Below, piece by piece: positions 5,805 to 10,941 of a stretch of 10,941 nucleotides of DNA. The position numbers and the translations under genes were made by a program. The notes below the pieces were generated by a model that made no database searches, had not been told where the DNA came from, and was given only the letters and a program-made list of their open reading frames with translations. Source of the DNA: CAYNRA01 sp964399465 (GTDB taxonomy: Bacteria; Bacteroidota; Bacteroidia; Cytophagales; Spirosomataceae); NCBI GenBank assembly GCA_964399465.1, contig CAYNRA010000089.1:1-10941 (forward strand), in the 5' to 3' direction. Positions within the stretch are counted from its first letter, which is position 1. Every line of letters begins with the position of its first letter.

Positions 5805-7598
5805 TTATTTTTTTAGAAATAATCCAATTGATTGAAGCAAAAGGGACGCATTGAAACTCTTGCAAACACCTTCGCGAAGTTGGTAATCAAAGGCTAAATC
5901 ACCTCCATTCGTAGAAAATTCGAAGTAATAATTTCGGACGTGTTGTGTATTTTCTTCTTTGATTTCCGCCATTCTTAGATCATGCGTAGCCACCAAGCCA
6001 TATACTTTTGACTCGATAATTCGGTCTAACATGGCCAACGAGCCCGCTAATTTGTCTTCGGAATTGGTTCCGCGAAGCATTTCGTCTATTAATAAAATCA
6101 CTTTTTCATCTCTATCAATGGCTTGAAGAATCAAACGTATTCGGTCAATTTCAGCCTTAAATGTAGAAGTATTTTGGAGAAGTGAGTCCTTGATTCGCAT
6201 ATAACTAATGAGCCGAATTCCCGTTTGTACTTTGCAAGATGAGGCAAATACGGGCGCTCCCAGATAAGCTAAAATGACATTTAAGCCTATGGTTCTCAGG
6301 AATGTACTTTTACCCGACATATTCGAGCCCGTAATGATGCTCAATCTGTTGGCATCTGTCCAAGAAAAAGAATTGGTGACGACGCGTTCCCCAGCTATCA
6401 AAGGATGTCCCATATTTTCTGCCTCAAAATAAAGGGAACCACTCGATGTAAAGGTAGGAAATGCCCATGCTGGATGGTTATAACGCCAAGTACCTACGCT
6501 CACATAAAATTCCATATCCCCCAAAACGTCGCGAATGTCCGCAAAAAAACGCGGATAGGTTTGTACCCATTTTCTCAGCTTGATGATTTCAGCCATGTCA
6601 AATGGAAGAACAAGATAAATGAATAGTGCTGCCAATTGGTTTTTTCGCATGTCCAAACGTTTGACAATATGGCCAAACGTACGTATCGGATTGATGGATG
6701 TATGGGGTAGCTTTTCTTGGATTTTCTGCAAGATAGACGTTTCAAATGGCTTGTTTTTGACAATCTCCACGGCTTGTTCATATTTGCTGATGACTTTTCC
6801 TAATCCACTCAATTGATCGAAGTAATTATCTGTTAACGAGCTATTTATACGAGATAAATACATATTTACACCCATCAGTCCCATAAACAAAGGCAAACTC
6901 AATGTAATTGGTAGGTTGATAGCTGCCACAACGAGCGCAACCCAAATGAGTGGTAAAATTTTGATATAAATACCAATAAATTTTTCAAATCGTAAAGTAG
7001 GAGGAGGCGTAATATCTGCTAATTGTGTCGCTTTAGCCTCCATTTCTGCGGATATATCAAAGAGAGTTGCCTGAAACCGAACACGCCAATCTGTCTGATT
7101 CGCTAGTTCTTGAACCGCTTGTTGTTCGATGATTAGATTGTTCTGGTGCGTATTTCGGACGAGTTTCTGGGCTAATTTTTCTTGTCCCACACTCGTTTGG
7201 GCTCTGTTCATCAGATGGAATAAAGACCGAGGGCCGAATATGTCCAAATCGTCACAGTAATCGTGTGGTGAAACCGCGAAGTTCAAACCGTGCGAATACA
7301 CGTTGTCACCACCAGCAAGTACGGTTATTTCGTTTTTTATAACCTGTATTTTAGTCTGTTCTAATCGGATTTCATCCTGTATTGCTTCGTGTTTTTTTAC
7401 TAATTTGTAAAATATACCAAGTAAAAGAATCAATCCTGTACTCCCCAAATAGAGATTTAAAGGAAAAATGAAGTAAAGAAATAAGACAAAAAAGAGAAGT
7501 AAACCCAAGCGTTGGAACGCAATTTTGCCTTCTTTTTTCTGAAGATGGACAGTGTTTTCTTGTGTTTCAACAAGATGTTGGTTGTATGTATTTTGCAT
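5805..7598 (-). CDS. Membrane-anchored MutS-like ATPase
   Basis: The product has 597 residues. The C-terminal third is a MutS-family ATPase: HPL (398-400), Walker A GSNMSGKST (424-432), a STFKAEI segment (478-484) equivalent to the MutS STF motif, Walker B ILLIDE (501-506) followed by MLRGT, ATHD (537-540) and a C-terminal GVCKSFNASLL (577-587) resembling the G-C-x-S-x motif of MutS. The middle (about 115-400) resembles the MutS core/clamp region. Four hydrophobic helices occur at about 31-47, 53-65, 209-226 and 231-247. There is no N-terminal mismatch-recognition domain (no FxE motif) and no Smr endonuclease domain. It is therefore neither canonical MutS1 nor MutS2, but a membrane-bound relative common in Bacteroidota annotation as 'MutS family DNA mismatch repair protein'. 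Its true role is not established from sequence. The ATG at 7598 lies only four bases after the T-run of an upstream terminator-like hairpin. An in-frame TAG upstream and no Met before residue 186 fix this start. Confidence 0.88.
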   Translation of the reverse strand: MQNTYNQHLVETQENTVHLQKKEGKIAFQRLGLLLFFVLFLYFIFPLNLYLGSTGLILLLGIFYKLVKKHEAIQDEIRLEQTKIQVIKNEITVLAGGDNVYSHGLNFAVSPHDYCDDLDIFGPRSLFHLMNRAQTSVGQEKLAQKLVRNTHQNNLIIEQQAVQELANQTDWRVRFQATLFDISAEMEAKATQLADITPPPTLRFEKFIGIYIKILPLIWVALVVAAINLPITLSLPLFMGLMGVNMYLSRINSSLTDNYFDQLSGLGKVISKYEQAVEIVKNKPFETSILQKIQEKLPHTSINPIRTFGHIVKRLDMRKNQLAALFIYLVLPFDMAEIIKLRKWVQTYPRFFADIRDVLGDMEFYVSVGTWRYNHPAWAFPTFTSSGSLYFEAENMGHPLIAGERVVTNSFSWTDANRLSIITGSNMSGKSTFLRTIGLNVILAYLGAPVFASSCKVQTGIRLISYMRIKDSLLQNTSTFKAEIDRIRLILQAIDRDEKVILLIDEMLRGTNSEDKLAGSLAMLDRIIESKVYGLVATHDLRMAEIKEENTQHVRNYYFEFSTNGGDLAFDYQLREGVCKSFNASLLLQSIGLFLKK

Positions 7599-7602
7599 TC
7601 GT

Positions 7603-7641
7603 AAAAAAAATAAACGAAGTGCCTAGTGAAAGACACTTCGT
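7603..7641 (-). terminator. Intrinsic terminator after the peroxiredoxin gene
   Basis: Read on minus, an 8-bp stem (ACGAAGTG, 7641-7634, with CACTTCGT, 7621-7614) encloses a 12-base loop and is followed by TTTA and eight T (7610-7603). It lies 24 bases after the peroxiredoxin stop. Its T-run ends four bases before the ATG of the mutS-like gene, so it may also act as an attenuator for that gene. Confidence 0.75.
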
Positions 7642-7665
7642 CGCAAATTCGCTAAAATTTGATTG

Positions 7666-8136
7666 TTATCCAATGTTTTTTAGAGCTGCTTGGATTCCTG
7701 CAAAGTCAGGTAAATCTCCTGCACTCTCTAGTACTTCGGCATACTGGATTACACCTTTTGCATCAACTACAAACGCAGAACGTTTCGCGACACCCTTCAT
7801 TCCAAGTACAAAGTCTTCGTATAGACTTCCGTACGCTTCTGCGGTCGTTTTGTTAAAATCTGAAAGCAATGGGAAAGGTAACTGCTGCTCTTCTTTGAAT
7901 TTTGCCAATGTGAACGGGGAATCAACAGAAATAGCCAATATTTCAGCGTTTAACCCTGAGTACGTCGAAAGGCTGTCGCGCATTTCACAAAGTTCAGTTG
8001 TACAAACGCCAGTAAATGCCAAAGGGAAGAACAAAACAACTACGTTTTTTCCTGCGTAATCCGACAGACTTACTTCTTTCGTGTCTGAACCAATCAAGGT
8101 GAAATTTGGGGCTACATCGCCAATTTGTAATGCCAT
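7666..8136 (-). CDS. Peroxiredoxin, AhpC/TSA superfamily, CX4C type
   Basis: The 156-residue cytosolic protein spans the full thioredoxin-fold peroxiredoxin length. The active-site segment PLAFTGVCTTELC (38-50) holds P38, T42 and the peroxidatic C45; the conserved Arg is R119 in KRSAF. A second cysteine, C50, is five residues after C45, the CX4C spacing of PrxQ/BCP-type enzymes in which it can resolve the sulfenic acid. The overall sequence (ends AGIQAALKNIG) is also like the AhpE/one-Cys group, so subgroup is uncertain. The expected role is thiol-dependent reduction of hydrogen peroxide or organic peroxides. No cognate thioredoxin or reductase gene is adjacent. The gene is bracketed by two intrinsic terminators (after sppA and after itself) and is probably monocistronic. 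The start ATG at 8136 has no Shine-Dalgarno, and a 229-bp leader/promoter region precedes it. Confidence 0.93.
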   Translation of the reverse strand: MALQIGDVAPNFTLIGSDTKEVSLSDYAGKNVVVLFFPLAFTGVCTTELCEMRDSLSTYSGLNAEILAISVDSPFTLAKFKEEQQLPFPLLSDFNKTTAEAYGSLYEDFVLGMKGVAKRSAFVVDAKGVIQYAEVLESAGDLPDFAGIQAALKNIG

Positions 8137-8147
8137 AATACGTGTGA

Positions 8148-8216
8148 TTAAGATAGTATGATAAGATGAATACGAAGTAATTTTTGGTGGGCAATGCTAC
8201 CCAATTTTACCTCCTT
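8148..8216 (-). promoter_or_regulatory. Possible leader peptide with a strong Shine-Dalgarno upstream of the peroxiredoxin
   Basis: On minus, AAGGAGG (8216-8210) stands five bases before TTG (8204-8202), which opens an 18-codon frame (MGSIAHQKLLRIHLIILS if TTG is read as Met) ending in TAA at 8150-8148, 12 bases... just upstream of the peroxiredoxin ATG. Strong Shine-Dalgarno sequences are unusual here; no other gene in the window has one. It may be chance. It has no codon-run typical of amino acid attenuators. Confidence 0.2.
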
Positions 8217-8310
8217 CTATACAAACGAATTTGAGCGAAACATGGTTTGCTGCTTTTCGTTTTTCGAGGGATGAAATATTTTTAATGGGTTGAAGTAGAT
8301 TTTCTCCAAC

Positions 8311-8352
8311 AAAAAACGCCCTTTCAAAAAGAAAAGTGAAAGGGCGTTTTTT
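8311..8352. terminator. Strong bidirectional intrinsic terminator after sppA
   Basis: A perfect 16-bp stem (8311-8326 with 8337-8352) encloses a 10-base A-rich loop. The GC core is CGCCC/GGGCG, the left edge is A6 and the right edge T6, so it works in both directions. On minus it begins 13 bases after the sppA stop (8366-8368). No plus-strand gene ends just upstream, so the plus-direction function would only block antisense transcription. Confidence 0.88.
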
Positions 8353-8365
8353 GCTTAAATGGGAA

Positions 8366-10129
8366 TTAACGAATGATTACATGATACGGTAATCTTGCTT
8401 GAAGTTGTTCCGCTTTTCCCATCGCGCGAACTTCTTTTACAATAGGGGCAAGAACTCCAAAATAATTCTGAAGGGCTGCCTCTTCACCTGAACCATTTAT
8501 TTTTGAAATGATTTGTTCAAAATCAGATTTAGGCGTTGGCATGTAGCGTACGCGGTAGTCATTTCCTTTTATTCCGGCTTTCTTCGCTGCAATGGCAACG
8601 GCATCTTCCAAACCACCTAACACATCTACTAAACCATTGTTTTTTGCTTGTGCACCCGTCCAGACACGGCCACCTGCAATTGCCTTTAGCTTGTCAATGG
8701 GCATCTTTCTGCCTTTCGCTGCTTTTGTTGTAAAGGTTTCGTACCCTTGATTGACTGAGTTCTGAATCATCATCTTCTCCGCATCACTCATCTCACGCGT
8801 CAACGAAGGAGAATTTGCGAATGTATGTGTTTTAACGACGTCAAACGTAATTCCTACTTTGTCATTCATTAATTCTTGTACATTGAATAACATCCCAAAT
8901 ATACCGATGGAACCTGTGATGGTCGTCGGTTGGGCTACAATGGTATCGCAACCCATCGCCATATAATAGCCACCCGATGCAGCTACATCGCCCATAGAAG
9001 CAATGACGGGCTTTTCTTTTTTGGTTAGTTCAATTTCTCTCCACATGACATCTGAAGCCAAGGCACTTCCTCCCGGTGAATTAATTCGTAAGACAATGGC
9101 TTTTACTTTTTTGTCATTTCTAGCTCGAATAAGTTCTTTGATGAAACTATCCGATCCAATTCCACCAGACTCAACTTCGCCGCTCGTGATTTCTCCTTCA
9201 CTCACAATGACGGCTATTTGTTGCTCCCGATTTCCTTTTTCAATGTATTTTTTGGCATTTCTGTATTTATCCAAAGAAACATACGCTACTTTTCCTTTCT
9301 TATTGGTTTTGGAAGCGATTTTCAACGCTTGCTCAAATTCATCAAAATAGCCAACATGCGTTAGTAATTTATGTTTTACTGCATCCTGCGGACTTTGGAT
9401 TGCCGCTGTGTTTAGGAGTTTTGTCAACTCCGCCATCTCGACTCCTCTACTCGCAGAAATTCCCTTGTACATGTGATTGGCAATGGAGTTTAAATAAGAC
9501 TGAACTTGTGCCTTGTTTTCTGGACTCATATCCGTCCGTATAAAAGGCTCTACCGCACTTTTAAATTCACCAACCCGGAAAATAACAGGTTTTATTCCTA
9601 CTTTATCGAACATTTTTTTGAAGAAAACCAACTCAGCATCTAATCCATTGAACTCCACTCCACCTGCTGGGTTTATATAACTTTTATCTGCCACTGAGGC
9701 CAAATACATGGCTTGCTCCGTCATGATTTCCCCGTAAGTGTAAACGAATTTCTTTGATTTCTTAAAGTCAATCAACGCATTTCGTATTTCTTCAATGGTT
9801 GCAAAACCTGCCATCGGATATTCTATCTTGAGGTAAACTCCTTTGATGTTTGGGTCTAATTTTGCGTTGGCAAGGGCTTCTTTTATGTCTATTAACCCGA
9901 TTTTCCCTGGACCGTCTGAGAGAAGCTCACTAAATGGGTCTTCTTCAGCTGCATTTTCGGTAACAACTTGGTTCAAATCTATTTTCAAAACAGAGTTTTC
10001 AGCTACGCTGGTTTCTTCTGTTGAACTTGAAAAGGCACTTCCTATGCCTGCCAATAAAAAAATACTCAAGACACTGAACAGGAACAACCCAACTAGAGTG
10101 GCGAGTACGTACTTCAAAAATTGAATCAT
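8366..10129 (-). CDS. sppA: Signal peptide peptidase SppA, 67-kDa type (protease IV)
   Basis: The product has 587 residues and is anchored by one N-terminal helix (about 7-29), with the bulk facing the periplasm. The two tandem SppA/S49 (ClpP-fold) domains are both present. The N-terminal domain carries the general-base lysine K190 in RVGEFKSAVEPF (185-196). The C-terminal domain carries the oxyanion/substrate segment RINSPGGSA (348-356) and the nucleophile S385 in AASGGYY (383-389), followed by TGSIGIFG (405-412). These match K209 and S409 of E. coli SppA at nearly the same spacing (195 against 200). The enzyme cleaves remnant signal peptides in the membrane after export. The start at 10129 gives the expected short cytosolic segment before the helix. 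A TATATTTG -7 element lies about 77 bases upstream and a strong terminator follows directly, so it is probably monocistronic. Confidence 0.95.
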   Translation of the reverse strand: MIQFLKYVLATLVGLFLFSVLSIFLLAGIGSAFSSSTEETSVAENSVLKIDLNQVVTENAAEEDPFSELLSDGPGKIGLIDIKEALANAKLDPNIKGVYLKIEYPMAGFATIEEIRNALIDFKKSKKFVYTYGEIMTEQAMYLASVADKSYINPAGGVEFNGLDAELVFFKKMFDKVGIKPVIFRVGEFKSAVEPFIRTDMSPENKAQVQSYLNSIANHMYKGISASRGVEMAELTKLLNTAAIQSPQDAVKHKLLTHVGYFDEFEQALKIASKTNKKGKVAYVSLDKYRNAKKYIEKGNREQQIAVIVSEGEITSGEVESGGIGSDSFIKELIRARNDKKVKAIVLRINSPGGSALASDVMWREIELTKKEKPVIASMGDVAASGGYYMAMGCDTIVAQPTTITGSIGIFGMLFNVQELMNDKVGITFDVVKTHTFANSPSLTREMSDAEKMMIQNSVNQGYETFTTKAAKGRKMPIDKLKAIAGGRVWTGAQAKNNGLVDVLGGLEDAVAIAAKKAGIKGNDYRVRYMPTPKSDFEQIISKINGSGEEAALQNYFGVLAPIVKEVRAMGKAEQLQARLPYHVIIR

Positions 10130-10205
10130 GTGCGTATGGTTTTAAACGATGGTATCGATAATAAAATAGATAAATCTGATAATCTGCTTTTATCTAATTG
10201 ATTTT

Positions 10206-10213
10206 CAAATATA
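10206..10213 (-). promoter_or_regulatory. Probable -7 element of sppA
   Basis: On minus the sequence is TATATTTG, an exact TAnnTTTG. No TTG/TTTG is found at the normal -33 distance. Transcription from about 10200 would leave a leader of about 70 bases before the sppA ATG. It lies in a 180-bp AT-rich divergent region shared with recX. Confidence 0.45.
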
Positions 10214-10296
10214 TCTTAAATTTTATTTTTATGTCTTTTGTTAAGGACAAATGGTCTTTATTTTTCATAAGGGGCTATTTTTATTCTTCTGTCTCC

Positions 10297-10304
10297 TAAA
10301 TTTG
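10297..10304 (+). promoter_or_regulatory. Probable -7 element of recX, five bases from the ATG
   Basis: TAAATTTG matches TAnnTTTG exactly and is identical to the serA element at 2422-2429. The recX ATG begins at 10310, five bases after the element ends. Because transcription in Bacteroidota normally starts a few bases after this element, the mRNA would have almost no leader. No good -33 TTG is visible. Confidence 0.45.
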
Positions 10305-10309
10305 TGGCT

Positions 10310-10753
10310 ATGGATAAGAAGAATCTAATTCGTATTGCTAATTTTTGCGTCTATCAAGATAGAACGCAGCAGGAAGTGCGTGAAAAATTAGCCTCTTGGA
10401 ATATCGACGAGGAAGAAGCTGAAGAGATGATTGCTTTCTTAATCACAGAAAATTACCTCAACGAAGAACGCTTTGCCCGCATTTTTGCTGGAAGTAAATT
10501 TAGAGTGAAAAAATGGGGAAGAAGAAAGATTCTCTACGAACTCAAAGCAAGAAAACTCTCTTCCTATTGTATCCAAGCAGGCATGTCTGAAATTGACCCC
10601 GACCTTTATTGGGAAACGCTCGTTAAGGAAGTAGAAAAAAGAAGTAAAGAAGCAAGTTTAACCGAAAAACAACGTGTTTTTCGGACACTTACGGGCAAAG
10701 GTTACGAATCTGACCTCATTTCAGCTGCCTGGACAGAGGTTTGGGGAAAATAA
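10310..10753 (+). CDS. recX: RecX family regulatory protein
   Basis: The chosen start is the ATG at 10310, giving 147 residues. A GTG at 10304 is in frame two codons earlier but overlaps the -7 element. The protein has the all-helical, three-repeat RecX layout: repeat 1 with YQDRTQQEVREKL (about 12-24), repeat 2 with YLNEERFAR (about 47-55) and KKWGRRKI (about 64-71), and repeat 3 with the RVFRTLTGKGYESDLI end (about 120-135). RecX proteins bind RecA filaments and limit recombinase activity, and they act in the cytosol. recA is not in this window. The length is normal for the family. The 3' end converges with, and probably overlaps by 38 bases, a minus-strand frame leaving the window. Confidence 0.88.
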   Translation: MDKKNLIRIANFCVYQDRTQQEVREKLASWNIDEEEAEEMIAFLITENYLNEERFARIFAGSKFRVKKWGRRKILYELKARKLSSYCIQAGMSEIDPDLYWETLVKEVEKRSKEASLTEKQRVFRTLTGKGYESDLISAAWTEVWGK

Positions 10754-10941
10754 TCAGTTCAACAAAGGCTTTAGTGACTTTTGTTATTTCATAGGAGTAA
10801 TAATCCAACACCAAATTAGGGGAACGAACCAAGGTAATGAAAAGAATGACTTTGTTCATACGCGAGGTTTTGAGTTCAACCAACCTATAAATTCCATACA
10901 GTATAGAAAACAGATATACGAGAAAAATAGCTGTAATCTGG
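10716..10941 (-). CDS. C-terminal end of a possible membrane protein (partial)
   Basis: Read on minus from the right edge, one frame stays open for 74 codons to TGA at 10718-10716. It begins with a hydrophobic helix (QITAIFLVYLFSILYGIYRLV), then ELKTSRMNKVILFITLV and a polar tail ending FPKPLSRQLK. The composition is that of a real membrane protein tail, and the other two minus frames contain stops. It overlaps the 3' end of recX by 38 bases, which is tolerable for convergent genes. A plus-strand frame over 10755-10941 is also open, so the evidence is not decisive. No family is recognised. Confidence 0.4.
   Translation of the reverse strand, partial: QITAIFLVYLFSILYGIYRLVELKTSRMNKVILFITLVRSPNLVLDYYSYEITKVTKAFVELIIFPKPLSRQLK

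Noticed and set aside
7562..8059. 165-codon plus-strand frame antisense to the peroxiredoxin
   Set aside because: It lies opposite a clearly conserved enzyme gene, has no promoter, and its sequence is a low-complexity shadow of that gene.
10755..10941. Open plus-strand frame after recX
   Set aside because: It has no start codon or promoter, is rich in Asn/Gln/Lys without domain-like pattern, and the opposite strand reads as a more credible membrane protein tail.

Overview
The window looks like chromosomal DNA of a Bacteroidota bacterium, probably a Cytophagales-type lineage. The base composition is AT-rich. Several genes are preceded by perfect matches to the Bacteroidota -7 element TAnnTTTG (1110-1117 minus, 1319-1326 plus, 2422-2429 plus, 10206-10213 minus, 10297-10304 plus). 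Shine-Dalgarno sequences are essentially absent before the starts. The protein families also fit: a signal-peptide barrel protein, a membrane-anchored MutS-like ATPase and a fused serine-biosynthesis enzyme. I see no mobile element, CRISPR array, rRNA or tRNA. This is mostly housekeeping DNA rather than an obvious island.

Left part (1-2291). On the minus strand are the first codons of a secreted protein (1-35), an exported four-helix membrane protein with a histidine at each helix start (48-704), and a 58-residue two-helix membrane protein (890-1066) with its own promoter and intrinsic terminator. A divergent intergenic region (1067-1418) separates these from a plus-strand exported, probable outer-membrane beta-barrel protein (1419-2291).

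Middle (2476-5803). A plus-strand pair. The first gene fuses a phosphoserine-phosphatase-like HAD domain to a complete E. coli-type phosphoglycerate dehydrogenase with an ACT domain, so steps 3 and 1 of serine synthesis sit in one chain. The second, 31 bp downstream, is a YfcC/DcuC-family transporter whose start codon touches a 10-bp inverted repeat. The transporter gene converges on the next gene with a single base between stop codons.

Right part (5805-10129, minus strand). In transcription order: sppA (67-kDa-type signal peptide peptidase), a strong bidirectional terminator, a CX4C peroxiredoxin, a second hairpin terminator, then the membrane-anchored MutS-like ATPase. The two terminators suggest largely separate transcripts. 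Divergent from sppA is recX (10310-10753), whose -7 element is so close to the ATG that the mRNA may be leaderless. recX converges with, and probably overlaps, the tail of a minus-strand membrane protein gene leaving the window (10716-10941).

No obviously new multi-gene system is visible. The most worthwhile points are the serine-pathway fusion with its linked transporter, the hairpin at the transporter start codon, the unrecorded small membrane protein, the His-aligned four-helix protein, and the terminator abutting the mutS-like start.
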